Below, piece after piece: positions 45,871-58,461 of a stretch of 64,000 nt of DNA. The notes below the pieces were generated by a model. That model worked only from the letters and a program-made list of their open reading frames with translations. It was not told the origin of the DNA and did no database searches. The position numbers were made by a program, and so were the translations under genes. Every line of letters starts with the position of its first letter. Position 1 is the first letter of the stretch. Location of the stretch: contig JAJEKV010000040.1 in NCBI GenBank assembly GCA_021234155.1, positions 4,861,229-4,925,228 of the forward strand, in the 5' to 3' direction. The DNA is from Isoetes taiwanensis. Lineage: Eukaryota; Streptophyta; Lycopodiopsida; Isoetales; Isoetaceae.

Positions 45871-47361
45871 GAGCAAAGCAATTGATTTATATAACACTAT
45901 CATAAAGATTTATAGTTTGGTATTTCATACTTTTGTATTATTTCTTTTAATTATTGCATCTTGATTTTTTTTTTTTTTTTTTTTTGCAGAGCTCTTTTTC
46001 TTATCTATTTTTCTTGACACAGCACGAGATACATGATTGCATAGAAAGGTTAAATGCTATTGAAGGCAAAGTAATGTGTCAGATAAAGACACCCGTGTTC
46101 CTTCCTTCCTTCCTTCCTTTTTTTAAATGCATGGGCCCAAACTAAGCAAAAGGCATTTCATCTTTGGGTTGGTTGGCTCATGTGTTCAATCTGGGAACGT
46201 CGTAGACTCCACATTTTCTATTGCTTTTGCTCATCGTGCTATTGATATAATCCATCCTAAGATATAATGGTCTATAAGTGCTCTTCATTGCGCAAGATGT
46301 GAGAGACCGTATTGCAATATCTTCAAATTAGTTAATATCATTAGTCTCCTATTTTTGGAGTAAGTACATAATGTTTTATGCTCGTGTTTCTCGGGGGGAG
46401 GGGCATCTTTTTGTGCTTACATAGCTAGTTGAGACATGTACTTCTTGGAATTCCTACTTTTATAATAATTCTTTTTCTGTCCCTCCCCCCCCCCCCCGGC
46501 TCCCCAAAGCCCCAAAAAAAAAAGAAAGGAAAGTGTATGTCAATAATGTAATATCATCTTTAATTATACATTATATATTATATATAATGTGGATGTAGAA
46601 TGGAAAAGATTGTACCCTTGTCGTTCAAGGTCCTTCAAGATTGTGTAGAAAACTATGCAAAATCACATCAGTTAGACTTGAATAAGTCTAAATTTTGGTG
46701 AATATGTCATCTCGCCTAAAAATGTTTACATTAACAATACCTATATTGGAACTTATTTCCACCCACCATCCATCATGGTGGCTTTCTTCTGCACCAATAT
46801 AGCTACAAGATCATTGCTTCTTCCTGATGCATCTATCCCATATCTATAGAATAATTAGAAGGAAAAAGAAAAAGAAAAAAATTCCAAAACTAGAGTTATA
46901 ATTGAGTGAAGGGAAAACAATCAAGTAAAGGAGAATGCTACAAAGTCAATGTTGCTACATAAATTAAGAGCTTTAATTGTTCAAGTTGCCTCAAGTACCC
47001 CAAGGACAACCCTTAATGTGTCAATACCTTAACCACAAAGTTCTTAAGACTTTACTTTAGTACTCACATAAGGAGTTTAGAACCAAATCTAAAATAACTC
47101 ATCATAATAAAAGGATTCTTTATTGTACCGACCCACTTCTATATAGATACGAGTTCCGAAAACAGAACCAAGGCCACTGCGATAAATTTTTGTATATCAT
47201 GATTCCTCTTTCAAAAGTACAACCTTGGGAATGCTATTAATGTCAATCCTAGTCTGAAAAATCAAAAAATAAATTATGCACCATGCAGCATATTATATTA
47301 TGTCGAAATATAAATAAGTCATGACTCCTTTTAAGGGCCTAGATTTAGCTTTCTACCTAGG
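45871..47361. other. No gene; simple-sequence tracts
   Basis: Contains a T tract (45966-45985), (CTTC)n at about 46100-46118, a C tract (about 46485-46497), an A-rich stretch (46507-46530) and AT-rich sequence. No recognisable coding. Confidence 0.6.
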
Positions 47362-48900
47362 TCATTTTACTAGAGATAATCTATAACTTCGAATGCTCAT
47401 AGTATCTAATACACTTTCAGCTCCTGAATTGTAATCTGAAAATAGTGTGAGACTTGGTATGTAGTCACTAAACTCCTCTTGGCCAAGACCCCCCACATCA
47501 ATCATACATGGATTAGACAAGACTTGAACAACTTGTGTCATTGTTGGTCGCTGGTTTAGGGAGTTTTGTGTGCAAAAGAGTGCCAGTTTGATAATTCGGT
47601 TTGCTTCCTCCTCGCAACATTCATTTCTCACCTGTTTATCTACAAGATCAAGAATAGAGTCTTTTCCAACTAGAGACCATACCTATAGTAGAAAGTGTAA
47701 TTAGTAAACAAATTATATCAATGCTAATTTAAAGGTTCATAACATACATGATCTAGTAAATACATTTCATCAGCTGGTAATGAACGATCCATGTTGTTTC
47801 TCCCACTAACTATTTCCAATGCTAGTACACCAAAACTATAGACATCTGCCTTTTCTGTAAGTTGACCGCGCATTGCATATTCAGGCGCTATGTATCCTCT
47901 GTTTCAACCATTCAAAAGATTCAAATAATGAATAAAATTAATCAACATAAAATAAATATATGATTTCTAGCTCACATTGTTCCAGCTACTCTAGTAGTTA
48001 TGTGTGTGTGCTCCTCGCCAAAAAGTTTTGCCAATCCAAAATCACCAATTTTTGGATTAAAATTTTTGTCTAGAAGTACATTGCTTGATTTTATATCTCG
48101 GTGTATGATTCGAGGGGATGCTTCCTCATGGAGGTATGCGACACCACGAGCAATTCCAAGGCAAATATTTACGCGAGTTGGCCAATCAATAAAAGTCCTC
48201 AATTCTAGTGGGCCTACATAAACTTACCATTAATGTTTCAAATCTATGTTGCTCTTGTTAGACATGTTATGAAGCATATCATACCAAGTAAAGCCTGGTG
48301 CAAGCTATTTTTTTGCATGAACTCCAAGACAATGATTCTTTGGTCTCCTTCAAAGCAACAACCCAGCAACTTTACCAAGTTACGGTGTTGAACAGAAGAT
48401 ATAGCTGCAACTTCACTTATAAATTCCCTTTGAGTGGACTGTAATGAGAGCTTCTTAATTGCAACAATTGTATTATCTTTTAGGATTCCCTATTATGCAC
48501 ATCGTATACAAAATTAGCTCTAATAAGAACACCATATATCCTTTGCTATAACTGACCATATCACCTTATAAACTGTACCAAATCCCCCTTGTCCCAGCTC
48601 ATTCAAAGGATGGAAGTGGTTTGTTGCATCTTTCAACTCATTGTAGGTGTACAATGTGAGCTTATTTCTTATGGATTGAAACTCTGTTTGAAAAGTAGTT
48701 TGATCATATAAAATTAATCCATGATAAGAGATAATCATTAATTTAACTATTACCTTCATCCATATCAATGGGTGATAATGACCATTTCGTGCGACGCCAT
48801 AACCACAAAAACATGCCAGCAATCACTAACAAGATTACCAAAGGTATAGTAAAAGTGATTGTTTTTCTTTTGGTGTTAGGCTTGGAAGACGTTTCATCAT
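47362..48900 (-). CDS. Receptor-like Ser/Thr kinase, kinase part only, six exons
   Basis: Minus-strand exons, all with GT-AG borders: 48900-48754 (transmembrane helix [19 protein letters not shown] and basic WRRTKW stop-transfer), 48683-48565 ([14 protein letters not shown], glycine loop [11 protein letters not shown]), 48489-48285 (catalytic lysine in [16 protein letters not shown]), 48213-47976 (HRDIKSSN catalytic loop, DFGLAK), 47898-47748 ([21 protein letters not shown]) and 47682-47362 ([11 protein letters not shown], stop at 47362). All residues needed for catalysis are present and no exon has a stop. The sequence is closest in style to plant LRR-VIII or DUF26-type receptor kinases. The extracellular domain and signal peptide are absent: upstream of 48903 there is only non-coding sequence and then gypsy debris at 49.7 kb. 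It may be a truncated gene or one whose 5' exons lie further away. Confidence 0.85.
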
Positions 48901-48902
48901 CT

Positions 48903-49672
48903 GCATCCAAACATCTTATCAAATGTTATTCCAAGGACAAAATGCACCATAAAGAAAAAAAACTCTTTACAAATTTTCTTAGAATCAAAATGACATTTTT
49001 ATTATGCAATAGATGATATGTGGAAGGTAGTTTGGCTCAATGTGAGTACGCTTTGACATGATCATAGACATGGTCTATAATGTATCTTTTTCAATAGGAA
49101 ATGAACAATCAAAACGACATATAGTGCAAAAATGTTGAATTCAAGATCAGACGTCATACAATCTCTGCTCTTCCAGCTTAGTGTTTCATCTTCTTATGTA
49201 GTGATTGTAAAATTTCACTAACAAGGAATGAAAAATGATTTAGTTTCTTTTTATTGAAAGGCAATAATGCAATGTTAGCAATAAGATAGATAGATAGGTA
49301 GATAGGTCGATAGGTGGGTGGGTAGGTAGGTAGGTAGATAGATTTTTGATGTCAATGAGACCGGAAAGAGTACATGCATAGGCATGCTACATGCCTCCAA
49401 TCAAGGATGCTGCTACCTGGCACAACCATGATTTTGCTCCCCCCTTATTTAAATGTGCTCGCTCTTTTTTTATAAGAACTATTTATGACCATTAACTTGT
49501 TTTCTTAAGTGAAAATACCAATGTCATGCCTAAGCACATTTATTAATTCAATCTCAAGACTAAAGTTATCACTTGCTACTACCAATATGCAATTAAATCT
49601 ATGCACATCCCTTATGAATATCAAGAAGCTAGTCTAAGCCACTGGGTTCGTTACATTGTCACCTTGTAAAAA
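48903..49672. other. No gene; GATA/GGTA microsatellite
   Basis: The intron or flank upstream of the kinase exons. A compound (GATA)n/(GGTA)n/(GGTG)n tract lies at about 49279-49340. No ectodomain exon was recognised. Confidence 0.6.
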
Positions 49673-50053
49673 TTAACTCATGTCCTCATGAGTTACAGGA
49701 AAGGTCGGATATAACTTCTTGAACTTGTCAGCGTCTTCCCATGTCGCATCTTCTTGCGCATAACTTGCCCATTGTACTAGGTGTTTCTCGATGGTGTGAT
49801 TCCTTAATACCCTAGTATAAACTCGCAAAATTGTTTTGTGGTAGTATATGTGATGGATCACTAAGATGCTTGCGTAAGTTGCTAACATGAATACATTATG
49901 GACCTTGACGTCATGAATAGGCAATTCCAAACGGTATACAACCTTGCCGATCCTCTGTATGATCTTAAAAGGACCTGCATATCTAGGTGCTAGCTTTCCA
50001 TCTTTCTTAAACATTAATGTACCCTGCTTAGGATTAATTTTCAGGAATACCAT
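49673..50053 (-). pseudogene. Ty3/gypsy integrase C-terminus with chromodomain-like tail
   Basis: Minus-strand frame of 126 codons. It opens with a GPFKIIQRIGKVVYRLELP segment, the usual integrase C-terminal fold of plant gypsy elements. It ends VQWASYAQEDATWEDADKF, the chromodomain-like tail that targets chromovirus-type elements to heterochromatin. The integrase catalytic core (DDE) is missing: only about 340 bp separate this piece from the RNase H piece. Confidence 0.8.
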
Positions 50054-50391
50054 ATCATTCTCCTGGAATTCTAGAGGTTGGGTCCCATAGGACGCTAAAA
50101 ACCATATTCTATTCTATTCTATTCTATTCCATTTATCCGCGCATTGCTTTTGTCGATTCTGTGCTTTGACAATATTTCGTCTAATAATTTGAAGCTGTGT
50201 CCCAATATCTTCCCCCATAGTTAAAAATAAGAATCCTCTTGGATCAACTGTGTTAGATTGCTATTCCATTGCATATTAGCAACACTAACAACAGCACTAT
50301 ATGATTGCCGGGACAATGCATCTGCAATTACGTTATCTTTGCCAGGCTGATACATTATGGTGAGATCATACTCTTGCAACAGTTGCATCCA

Positions 50392-50775
50392 TCATTTCTG
50401 GCGATTATTTAGCTGAGGCTGTGTCAGGAAAAACTTAACACTTTGATGATCGGCCTTGAGGAAAAATTTCTTACCGAAAAGATGATGCCTCCATAATTTC
50501 AAAGCGTGCACAATTGCAAGCATTTCCAAATCATGCGTTGGATAATTTCGTTTAGCTGGATTAAGTTTCTTTGATGCGTATGCACATACATGGCCATCTT
50601 GCAATAAAACACATCCAATCCCAGTGCCTGAGGCATCAGTTACCACACAAAAGTCCCGCTCCATAGATGGAATCTTTAAAATTGGTGCATGCGTCAAGGC
50701 ATCTTTTAAAATTTAAAAATTTTGTTTACATACCTCTGACCATTGGAATGCTAGATCTTTTTGAAGTAGGGTGGT
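50392..50775 (-). pseudogene. Ty3/gypsy RNase H fragment
   Basis: Reads LTTLLQKDLAFQWSEVC, one stop or shift, then THAPILKIPSMERDFCVVTDASGTGIGCVLLQ, YASKKLNPAKRNYPTHDLEMLAIVHALKLWRHHLFG (given in separate pieces in the protein), which is the typical RNase H of plant gypsy polyproteins with its TDAS and E.EMLA acidic residues. The reverse transcriptase that should precede it is absent; at about 50775 the sequence switches to a gag fragment on the other strand. Confidence 0.8.
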
Positions 50776-50776
50776 C

Positions 50777-50977
50777 AATGGAGCTGCTTTCCAGAATCTT
50801 GTCCAAGAGGACACTATGGAGGGATATGCCAATAAGTTCAGGGCATTACAGCCATATGGACCTACTATGACTATGGCACAATTAGCCGATAAGTTTATTC
50901 GTGGGTTGAAGCCCAAGCTGACTCTGTTAGATGGGGGAGACAGAACAACGGAAAAGGAAGCTTGGACAAAATCTTGA
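50777..50977 (+). pseudogene. Retrotransposon gag fragment, opposite orientation
   Basis: Plus-strand frame containing AAFQNLVQEDTMEGYANKF, a RALQPYGPTM segment and DKFIRGLKPKL, the pattern of the retrotransposon gag domain. It is head-to-head with the RNase H piece and abuts it within a few bases, so it comes from a different element or from an inversion. No zinc knuckle follows. Confidence 0.65.
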
Positions 50978-50984
50978 AGCAAAG

Positions 50985-52427
50985 GAGGCAGACCCAGTCG
51001 ATAGGAAGCAGAATCAATCCGAGAAACTGAGGTGGAGATTTTATGTTTGAATCTGTTTTCAGGCTATAGTTCTAAAAGAATAAAGAAATTAAGAAAGACG
51101 TAAACAAGAAGGAAACGAGCTCTTGTCAAAGCCTTGAGCCAGCTTGTAAACTGCCATGGAGCCAACTATCAGCCTATAATCTGCCATGTAAACGGTTGGG
51201 TCATTCGAATCCGGTGCCATGCTGTAGGAATCCGACCTCTGATAAGGATTTCGGCCAAGCTCTACAATTCCAAGCTCTTCCCGTAGTATTTGTTCTGTAT
51301 GCCAATCGACCCCCTTTTGCATGCTCTATGCTTGAGCTGATGCTGAGAATCTGGCTTGGAGCTAAAATTCGACTCCATACTGCCATTCTGGGCCTTGTGC
51401 AATCCAAAAATTGAGTCTTATAGATTTGGCCTCCTGTAGCAAATGCTCTGTACTGGCCTTGCTGTCTGGTGGCGTGACGTTAAAACTACTATCTATCTAT
51501 CTATCTATCTAAAACTCCGACTTCTTTATGCTGGAAATCGGCCTTGATAGAATTTCAGTTGGATTGCCTGAGCAGAGCCTTTGAACCCATCCAGCCTGGT
51601 CTGTACCTTGGCCACCATCCGCTCTATCACAGTTTTTCTTGGGTTTTTATTTAAGGGGATACCAGGGTCAGATATTCCCATTATCTTAATATGGTAAATA
51701 TTAGACTTCCAAGGTTTTGGCCATACTGTAGGTTTATACATTGGGTTATAGAACCTTACCTTAGCAAGCCTTGGTATTTTAAATCCTAGAATCGTGCCAT
51801 AATATATTCATGATAGAACCATGCTGTAAACTATAATGGTGTTACGAGTAAAGACCATTGAAAATGGGATTATCTTGCTTTAAGTATATATTCTTGCTAG
51901 ATTATTCACTATCGTTTGCAATATTTGTCTCGTGATCATTATTATGTTGTGACATGTGTGTATACTGCTCTTCTTTGTATGGTCTTCATGAATATGGTTT
52001 AAGTCCATCTTGTCAGATTATATTATGTAAAAGGTTCTTAATTGTATTACGTGGCATCCTGCATTATTTGAGCGGCCCATCTTCGGAGGGGTGGGGCGGC
52101 CGTGTGACTCCGCATCCATGGCCAGAGGGCTAGATGGATGAGGGCCAAGGGGAGAGCCCCCTTGTTTTAAGGCTTGTACATACAGTGGAATATGTCTTCT
52201 TGGGGTCGCGACCCAAGGGGAAAGTTGGACTGGATCAGAGATCCTAGGCATGTAGTTATGCATTTAGCCTGAGATTGTTTGAGATTAATCGTCTAACCTC
52301 TTGCAAACAAATGGAGCGAGGTAAGTTTCTATTGTCTTGTATTGAAGATGGGTATTTCATGATTAGTATGGTTGTTGGTTCCCTACCCCAATTTTCCCCA
52401 CTTAGTCCATGTGGACTAACCCCTCTT
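50985..52427. other. No gene recognised; microsatellite and TE debris
   Basis: Several short frames (for example minus 51741-51526 and 51322-51089) look weakly protein-like, but I cannot assign them. A (TATC)n tract is at 51488-51511. An (ATTCT)n tract lies just upstream of this interval at about 50105-50128. Confidence 0.45.
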
Positions 52428-52954
52428 ACTTGGGAAGAAATCGACGGCAATGGTGCACAGGTGCAGGCCTCGCATATTGCAGAAATCGGAGGCAAGACAT
52501 TTCTTGCAGAGGAAGAACATAACATAACAGGGGCACAAAATGCAATAGAAGGGTCCGATATAAATGCACCATAGGTGCATCGTAAATGCCTATAGACACA
52601 TAGAAATGCCCTACCACGTGTCGAGGGGAGGGCTTCTCAAATTCCATCAAACAAATAGGTTATCAAACAAAAAATTATACTGCATCAGATATGAGTGAAC
52701 TTATTTGTTTGGGAAGGGGGGTTCTTGGCGTGAGCGGGAGCGCCTAACGCCTAAAATCTTGGCTTGAGGTATGGGACAGAACAAGCCCCACAGGGGCACG
52801 GACTACCAAGCACAGGGAATAGAAAAGGACTCTGTCCTTTGGGGAAGGGACAGGGAAAAGCAGGGGATGTCGATGGGCCAAGGAAAATGCAAAGTTTATT
52901 GAACAGTATCTAGGGAAACTGTCGCCTCGTGGACAAGAACAGGTTATTGATCTG

Positions 52955-54610
52955 GTGAAAGGGGCTTTTGGGGAAAAAGACTCTTCTGAACGGACGAAGG
53001 TTATTCAAGTGGGCAATTTCCTTGTACACCTCGAATCGGAGAGAATGGTTGGAACAAGAAGGCAGGCGGGATACACTGTGGTGGAAATGCAGTCTCAGAT
53101 CGCGGAACCTATTCTGGAGCATGCGAATGGCATACAAAGGCAAATTCTGGAGGAAATCAACAACGATGGAAAGAAAGAACTCCGAGGTAAAAAACCTGTC
53201 CTGAATCATGTTTCTGTTAAGGATAGACTTGGTTTTTTCGGATCCAAGGCCCTTATAGGATGTGTGAGGCATGAAGGGGTAAGACTTGCACAAATGAAAA
53301 TGGAGCTGGAGAATATGAACGGGGAAATCAGAATCAACAAGATTTACTGGCTTGAATTCCCATATTTTATGGTTGAATGTGCAAGTGAAAAAACTGCAAA
53401 TCTCCTTCTCAGACAAGGGACAATAGCCAAAGCAAACACTCAATTCTTCTTTCAGAAATGGAGCCCTGTTTTTGACTCACAGAATCCGGCCCAACTGCAT
53501 CATCCAGCTTGGACTTCAGTGCAGGGGCTGAACCCAGTTTATTGGAGTCAAGAAATCTTTAAAAACCTCTTTAAAGATGTTGGGGAGTACATTGGAGTTG
53601 AGAATGTACCTGAAAAAGCCCCACGGGTTTGGGTTCAGTTGGACTTACATAAAGAAATTCCAAGCTGCATCAATTACGTGGATTTCTTTGGGACAAGCAA
53701 ACAGCTCAAAGTACAATGGTCAGGGCTTCCAATACCATGTAGCATCTGTGGGTTAAGGCTGCATGGTGGGGGAGTCTGCATGGGTACAGACAGACCCAAA
53801 CAGTCAACTTCTGCAGCAATAAAGGAGCCCATTGGTGGAGAATGGATTACTCCAAGTCTGAAGATGAAAGATAAAAAAATAAAGAGCAACATCAATGGAA
53901 GTGTAAAAAGGAAAAGGAAGCAGCAAAAGAAACGGGAATTGGAGATGGACAAGAAAAAGGAAAATAAAGAATGGGTCAAAAGAGTTTATGGAGAGGTGAG
54001 AAAAGAAGTTTCTCAGGAAGTAAGGGTTCTCAATAAACCCCCACTACAGAAAATGAAGAAACTAATGGAGGAGAAATCTACACATCCAAAGGCTGCTGAG
54101 ACCCCTGCTCAGTTACTCAGGAAAAAGAAAGTGATCATTGTGGAACCCCTAGAACCGGTCCCAGTTTCGGATTCTGACTCTGATGAAGATTTGCCCAGCA
54201 GTGGCATTTATGTAGGCGAGTGTTCGAAGTTTTTTGAAGTATCACCTTTGCTTGGTCAGAAGCTATTCCATTCACAGAAGGTCGATGATGAGGAACCAGC
54301 TGTTGTGCAGGAAACTCAAGAGGTTTCAGATCCAGTGAAACCGAGGCGAGAAATTCAGCAAGGTTCAAATCCATGGGATTTAAGGATAGAAGACTCCATA
54401 TTACAGTCCACTCCAACTCGGAGTGAGACACACAATGTTCAGTCCTTAACATTGGGGCTGAACGAAAAGGAAATGAAAGAATCCCCAACTCAGATTCTGC
54501 CCACTCCAGGCAAAGAGTTGGGATTCTTCTCCCCATCACAGGAGTCCACTGAAACCTTTTATACTCCAGCACCAGGTACGGGCACAAAACTGAAGAACAG
54601 AAGACAATAG
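52955..54610 (+). CDS. LINE ORF1, nucleic-acid-binding protein with zinc knuckle
   Basis: An intact frame of 551 codons. The N-terminal 100 residues are charged. Residues about 130-250 have the layout of the ORF1 domain of plant L1 elements (LEFPYFMVECASEKTAN, then VWVQLDL). At residue 262 there is a perfect CX2CX4HX4C zinc knuckle (CSICGLRLHGGGVC). A Lys-rich segment (KRKRKQQKKRE, about residues 310-330) is a likely nuclear localisation or RNA-binding patch. The C-terminal half is disordered, with acidic DSDSDED. ORF1 proteins coat element RNA in the cytoplasm and re-enter the nucleus with ORF2. The start is not certain: two more ATGs lie within the first 30 codons. ORF2 follows after 34 bases, in another frame. 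Confidence 0.85.
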   Translation: MKGAFGEKDSSERTKVIQVGNFLVHLESERMVGTRRQAGYTVVEMQSQIAEPILEHANGIQRQILEEINNDGKKELRGKKPVLNHVSVKDRLGFFGSKALIGCVRHEGVRLAQMKMELENMNGEIRINKIYWLEFPYFMVECASEKTANLLLRQGTIAKANTQFFFQKWSPVFDSQNPAQLHHPAWTSVQGLNPVYWSQEIFKNLFKDVGEYIGVENVPEKAPRVWVQLDLHKEIPSCINYVDFFGTSKQLKVQWSGLPIPCSICGLRLHGGGVCMGTDRPKQSTSAAIKEPIGGEWITPSLKMKDKKIKSNINGSVKRKRKQQKKRELEMDKKKENKEWVKRVYGEVRKEVSQEVRVLNKPPLQKMKKLMEEKSTHPKAAETPAQLLRKKKVIIVEPLEPVPVSDSDSDEDLPSSGIYVGECSKFFEVSPLLGQKLFHSQKVDDEEPAVVQETQEVSDPVKPRREIQQGSNPWDLRIEDSILQSTPTRSETHNVQSLTLGLNEKEMKESPTQILPTPGKELGFFSPSQESTETFYTPAPGTGTKLKNRRQ

Positions 54611-54644
54611 ACGGTCCGGCCAATCATACTCGAACAAGATCCCA

Positions 54645-57600
54645 ATGAAGGTCATCACCTGGAATTTAAGAGGAATCAAGGGCCCCCTGAAGAGGAGGAG
54701 GGCTATAATCGACTTAAGAGAGATGAAGGCAGACATTATACTCATTCAAGAGCATAGACTCCCTGCTTTTGAAGCTTCTAACTTGGGGAAATGGATCTAC
54801 CCAGACAGTGACTCAATTTGGACAGCAGCAAATGGGACCAAAGGAGGAATTGCCACAATTTGGAAGGGCTTCAGTTCAAATGGCTGCTTTTGTGACCCAA
54901 GTGGAAGATGGTCCTGTGTGTTTCTCAACACTGTAGATGGAAAACTCGGGCTAATAAACATCTATGCTTCTACTGAACCAAAGGAGAGGGAAATTCAGTG
55001 GCAGGAGATGAGAATATGGCAGCAAACCCAACAAGTTGACAATTGGCTGATAGCAGGGGATTTCAATAATACCCCTTCTTGGGAGCAAAAAATGGGAAAA
55101 AAACTAAACATGTCGAAAGGAGAGAGACAAAAATGGGATAATTTCATCTCCCCTTTTGTATATCAGTCTCCTTCTTCCTCTCAAGTGTTTTCCTGGAGCA
55201 ATAAGAGAAAAGGAGATGAGCGGGTTTCCTGCCTCCTCGACAGATTCTACATTCAGAAACCTTTCTCCGAGATGTGGACAGGAGCTGTAATCACCTCAGA
55301 TATAGGGAACTCAATCTCTGATCATTTCCCTCAAGTGTTGGAGACCAGGAATGAAATGAACAAAGGAAAAGCAAAATGACACCTCCTTCAAGATGAACAC
55401 TTCTCTGCTGGCAGTTGAAGGTTTCAATGAGGATTTTAAATCCTACTTTTACACTATTCCTCCCTTAGGAAATAGTGGATGCATGAAGAATTTTACAGCA
55501 AAGTACAAACAGATAAAAGGATGGATTAAAGAATGGGGAAAGAAATGGTTTCAGGGAAAGAAAGCAGAAAAACAAGAAATCTACAAGCAGATAAAAGAGG
55601 TCAGAGAAAACTTATTTGAAGACAAGGGCAATGCAGGTTTACAACAGTCTGAGGAAGTTCTGGAGCTGCAGGTTAAGCACATTGAGGAGGATGAAGCTAA
55701 ATCCCTGGCCATCAAATCCAAATGTCTGCTAACAACCTGCATGGATAAGGGTAACAATTCCTTTTTCTTTAGGGTGGCCAAAAACAGGCTATCTAACAAT
55801 GGGATCTCAAAAGTACAAAATGAAGATGGAGTCATTCTTGAAAAAGGGAAGGATATTCAAAACTTCTTCAAAGACAAGTATATGGAGCTGTACAAGGAGG
55901 AGCAGATGGATGAAAAAAGAGCCCAAGAATTGTTTGATTTGGTGAAGTAGTCGGATTATATTGATGATGAGGAGTTGCTGGAAATGCCATCAGAAAATGA
56001 AATCTGGGATACTCTAAGGGGCATGAAAAGTGGGAAAAGTCCGGGGCCGGATGGATTGCCACCAGAGTTCTTCATTCACTTTTGGAAAATGATGAAAGGA
56101 GATGTCATTACACTGGTGCAGGGAGCCTGGTCTGCACAGTTTCTGCATCCAACCATCAATGCAGGTCTGATTACCCTCATTCCCAAAGTTGAAAATCCTA
56201 TTCTGTTTGGAGATTGGAGACCCATCTCCCTCACAAACTCCACTTACAAGCTCATTGTCAAGATCATGGCAGACAGGTTAAAGATAGTTCTTATGAAGAA
56301 CATTGATCCAGTTCAGACAGGTTTTCTCCCTAACAGAAGTATTCTGGACAATTATATAGGAGCTTATGAGGGTCTTCGTTGGAACAAGTTATCAAAACAG
56401 GGCTGCATCCTTTTAAAACTAGATTTCAAAAGGGCTTACGACACCATCAAATGGCCTTTTCTTTACAATGCAATGAGTAAGATGGGCTTCTCTGACAGGG
56501 TAATTCAGAAGATTCATGGCTTCAATTGTGCTGCAGGCTCTACAGTTCTCATTAATGGCTCCCCAACTCCAGCATTCCCAATTCGAAGAGGGGTGAGGCA
56601 GGGCTGCCCTCTTGCACCATACCTCTTCCTCATTGTGGCAGAAATGATGACAAGAGCTATCAAAACTATGCTGGTAAACAAAGAAATTCAAGGTCTGGAA
56701 ATGCCAAACAACCATGATACTCTAACAGCCATGCAATATGCAGATGACATTCTGCTTCCTCAAGAATGATGGCTATAGTATCAGGAATTTTTTAAACAGG
56801 CTGAGGCTCTTTGGAGATGCTTCTGGAGTGCGCTTAAATATGAGTAAATGCATTGCAATCGTGGAGACAGATGATAAGACCATTGAAGGCATACAATGTT
56901 TGGCCAAAGCAACTGCTACCAAGCTTTTGGGACTCCCTCTTGCAGCTGATATGAATATGCACGGGCTTTGGGCAGGCATTGTAAACAGGATTAAAAGAAA
57001 ACTAACCCAATATCCTTCTACCCTTTCATTGGCTGGCAGAATTGAAATCGCAAACTCTGTCATCATGGCCACTCATGTCTACTTCTCGTCTGCAATAATT
57101 GCTGATAAGGGCTCATACAAGGAAATTGAAACAGCAGTTCAAAATTTTATCTGGAACAAACATCATAAGGTGGCCTGGCATAATCTGGTCAGATCCAAGA
57201 AGGAGGGAGGACTAGGTTGCAAGGACCTCTTTCAACAGGCTCAAGCTCTAGCAGCTAAGTTAGTTTGGAGGGCAATTAATGGGTCTAAATCACCTGCAAT
57301 GGTTCTCATAAGATACTGGCTTGAACAGTCCCTACCAGCAGGTAAAAAGATACCCCATCAGCTTCCTGAATCAGCATTCATCCAATTTCAAATGGCCCCG
57401 AACACCTCACAGGTGATGAGAAGAATCTTCAATGCATGGAGTCAGGTCTCTTTGGTTTTCAGAGAAAGCGAGAACAATATGCAATGTCCAGATCTTCACT
57501 TTTTCTGGCATATGGGCTTCACCAATACTCGAGACGGCTGTCTGGCTCTTAAGCATCCCCAGAGATACAAAAAATGGGTCCTGGCAGGGGTACATACTTT

Positions 57601-58432
57601 AGAAGACCTACGGATTGATAATAGGTGGAAAACTTGGGATGAAATCTGCACAACTTTGGGCAACAGTGGGACAGATAGGAAAATTTTCAGGAAAGTTATG
57701 GAGAAAGTAGAAGAGATAACTGATCTAAGGGAGCTCCAAACGAAATGGACAGTAAAAGAAAAGGAAGGCTATAAGGTTGCAAGAATTTACCCTTTGCTAC
57801 TTAAAAGCTCCAATCTGAAAATTTCTGATAAATGGCAATGTGAGAAAAAATTGGCTATCAGGATGGCTAGGTCTGGCTGGAAACAGTATTGTGCAAGGAA
57901 GATAATTATTTTCAGATGGCTTATCCTTAATCAAAGCCTCACTTGTAATGTTGCAGCTTCAAAATATAATTCTATTATTGATGCAGCATGTGGTGCAGGC
58001 TGTGGGCAGGAAGAAAATCCATTACACATATTCCAGTGCCCGTGGCTGTTGCCTTTCTGGAAATGGGTGCAGAATTTAACCAGCTTAACCCCGGGCACTA
58101 CAAGTGGCAGCTTTCTAAATTTTCTAGATGAAAATAATACATTCACAGCCACTATTAGATCCATAGCTTTATGGAGCATTTGGCTTCACAGAAACAGGGT
58201 TACCATGCAGAATATGCCTCCAAATTTGAATTGGTTAAAAGGACAATTCATTGCAAAGCTGATTGAGACTGCAATTGCCCATAGGAGAGAAAGAGGACTA
58301 GAATATGACAGAATGTGGGATAAAATTGGTGCATTCAAGGGTCTCTTTAACCTTTTCAAATTAGTCTTGCAGGATGGGGACGATAGTCTGGAATCATTGG
58401 CATCCAAAACATCACCTTGGCCTCTTATCTAA
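54645..58432 (+). pseudogene. LINE ORF2, endonuclease-RT-zinc domain, three lesions
   Basis: First part (54645-55379): AP-type endonuclease with WNLRG, IQEHR, GDFNN and SDH, so all the metal-binding and catalytic motifs are present. A frameshift near 55375 leads to 55393-55950, a linker with coiled-coil composition; a TAG at 55948 then interrupts the frame. From 55975: SGKSPGPDGLPPEF, LIPKVENP, DWRPISLTNSTYK, motif A KLDFKRAYDT (about 56417), motif B GVRQGCPLAPYLF (56596) and motif C MQYADDI (56734). A shift at about 56760 precedes the rest (to 58432), including WKQYCARKIIIFRW and a CGAGCGQEENPLHIFQCP zinc domain. Each lesion is a single event, so decay has only begun. It cannot make a working protein as written. 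Confidence 0.92.
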
Positions 58433-58461
58433 CTATTTATTTTTCTGTTATTTTATTGCAG

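Noticed and set aside
45954-46145. Open frame starting with a run of Phe
   Set aside because: Translation of a T tract and CTTC repeats.
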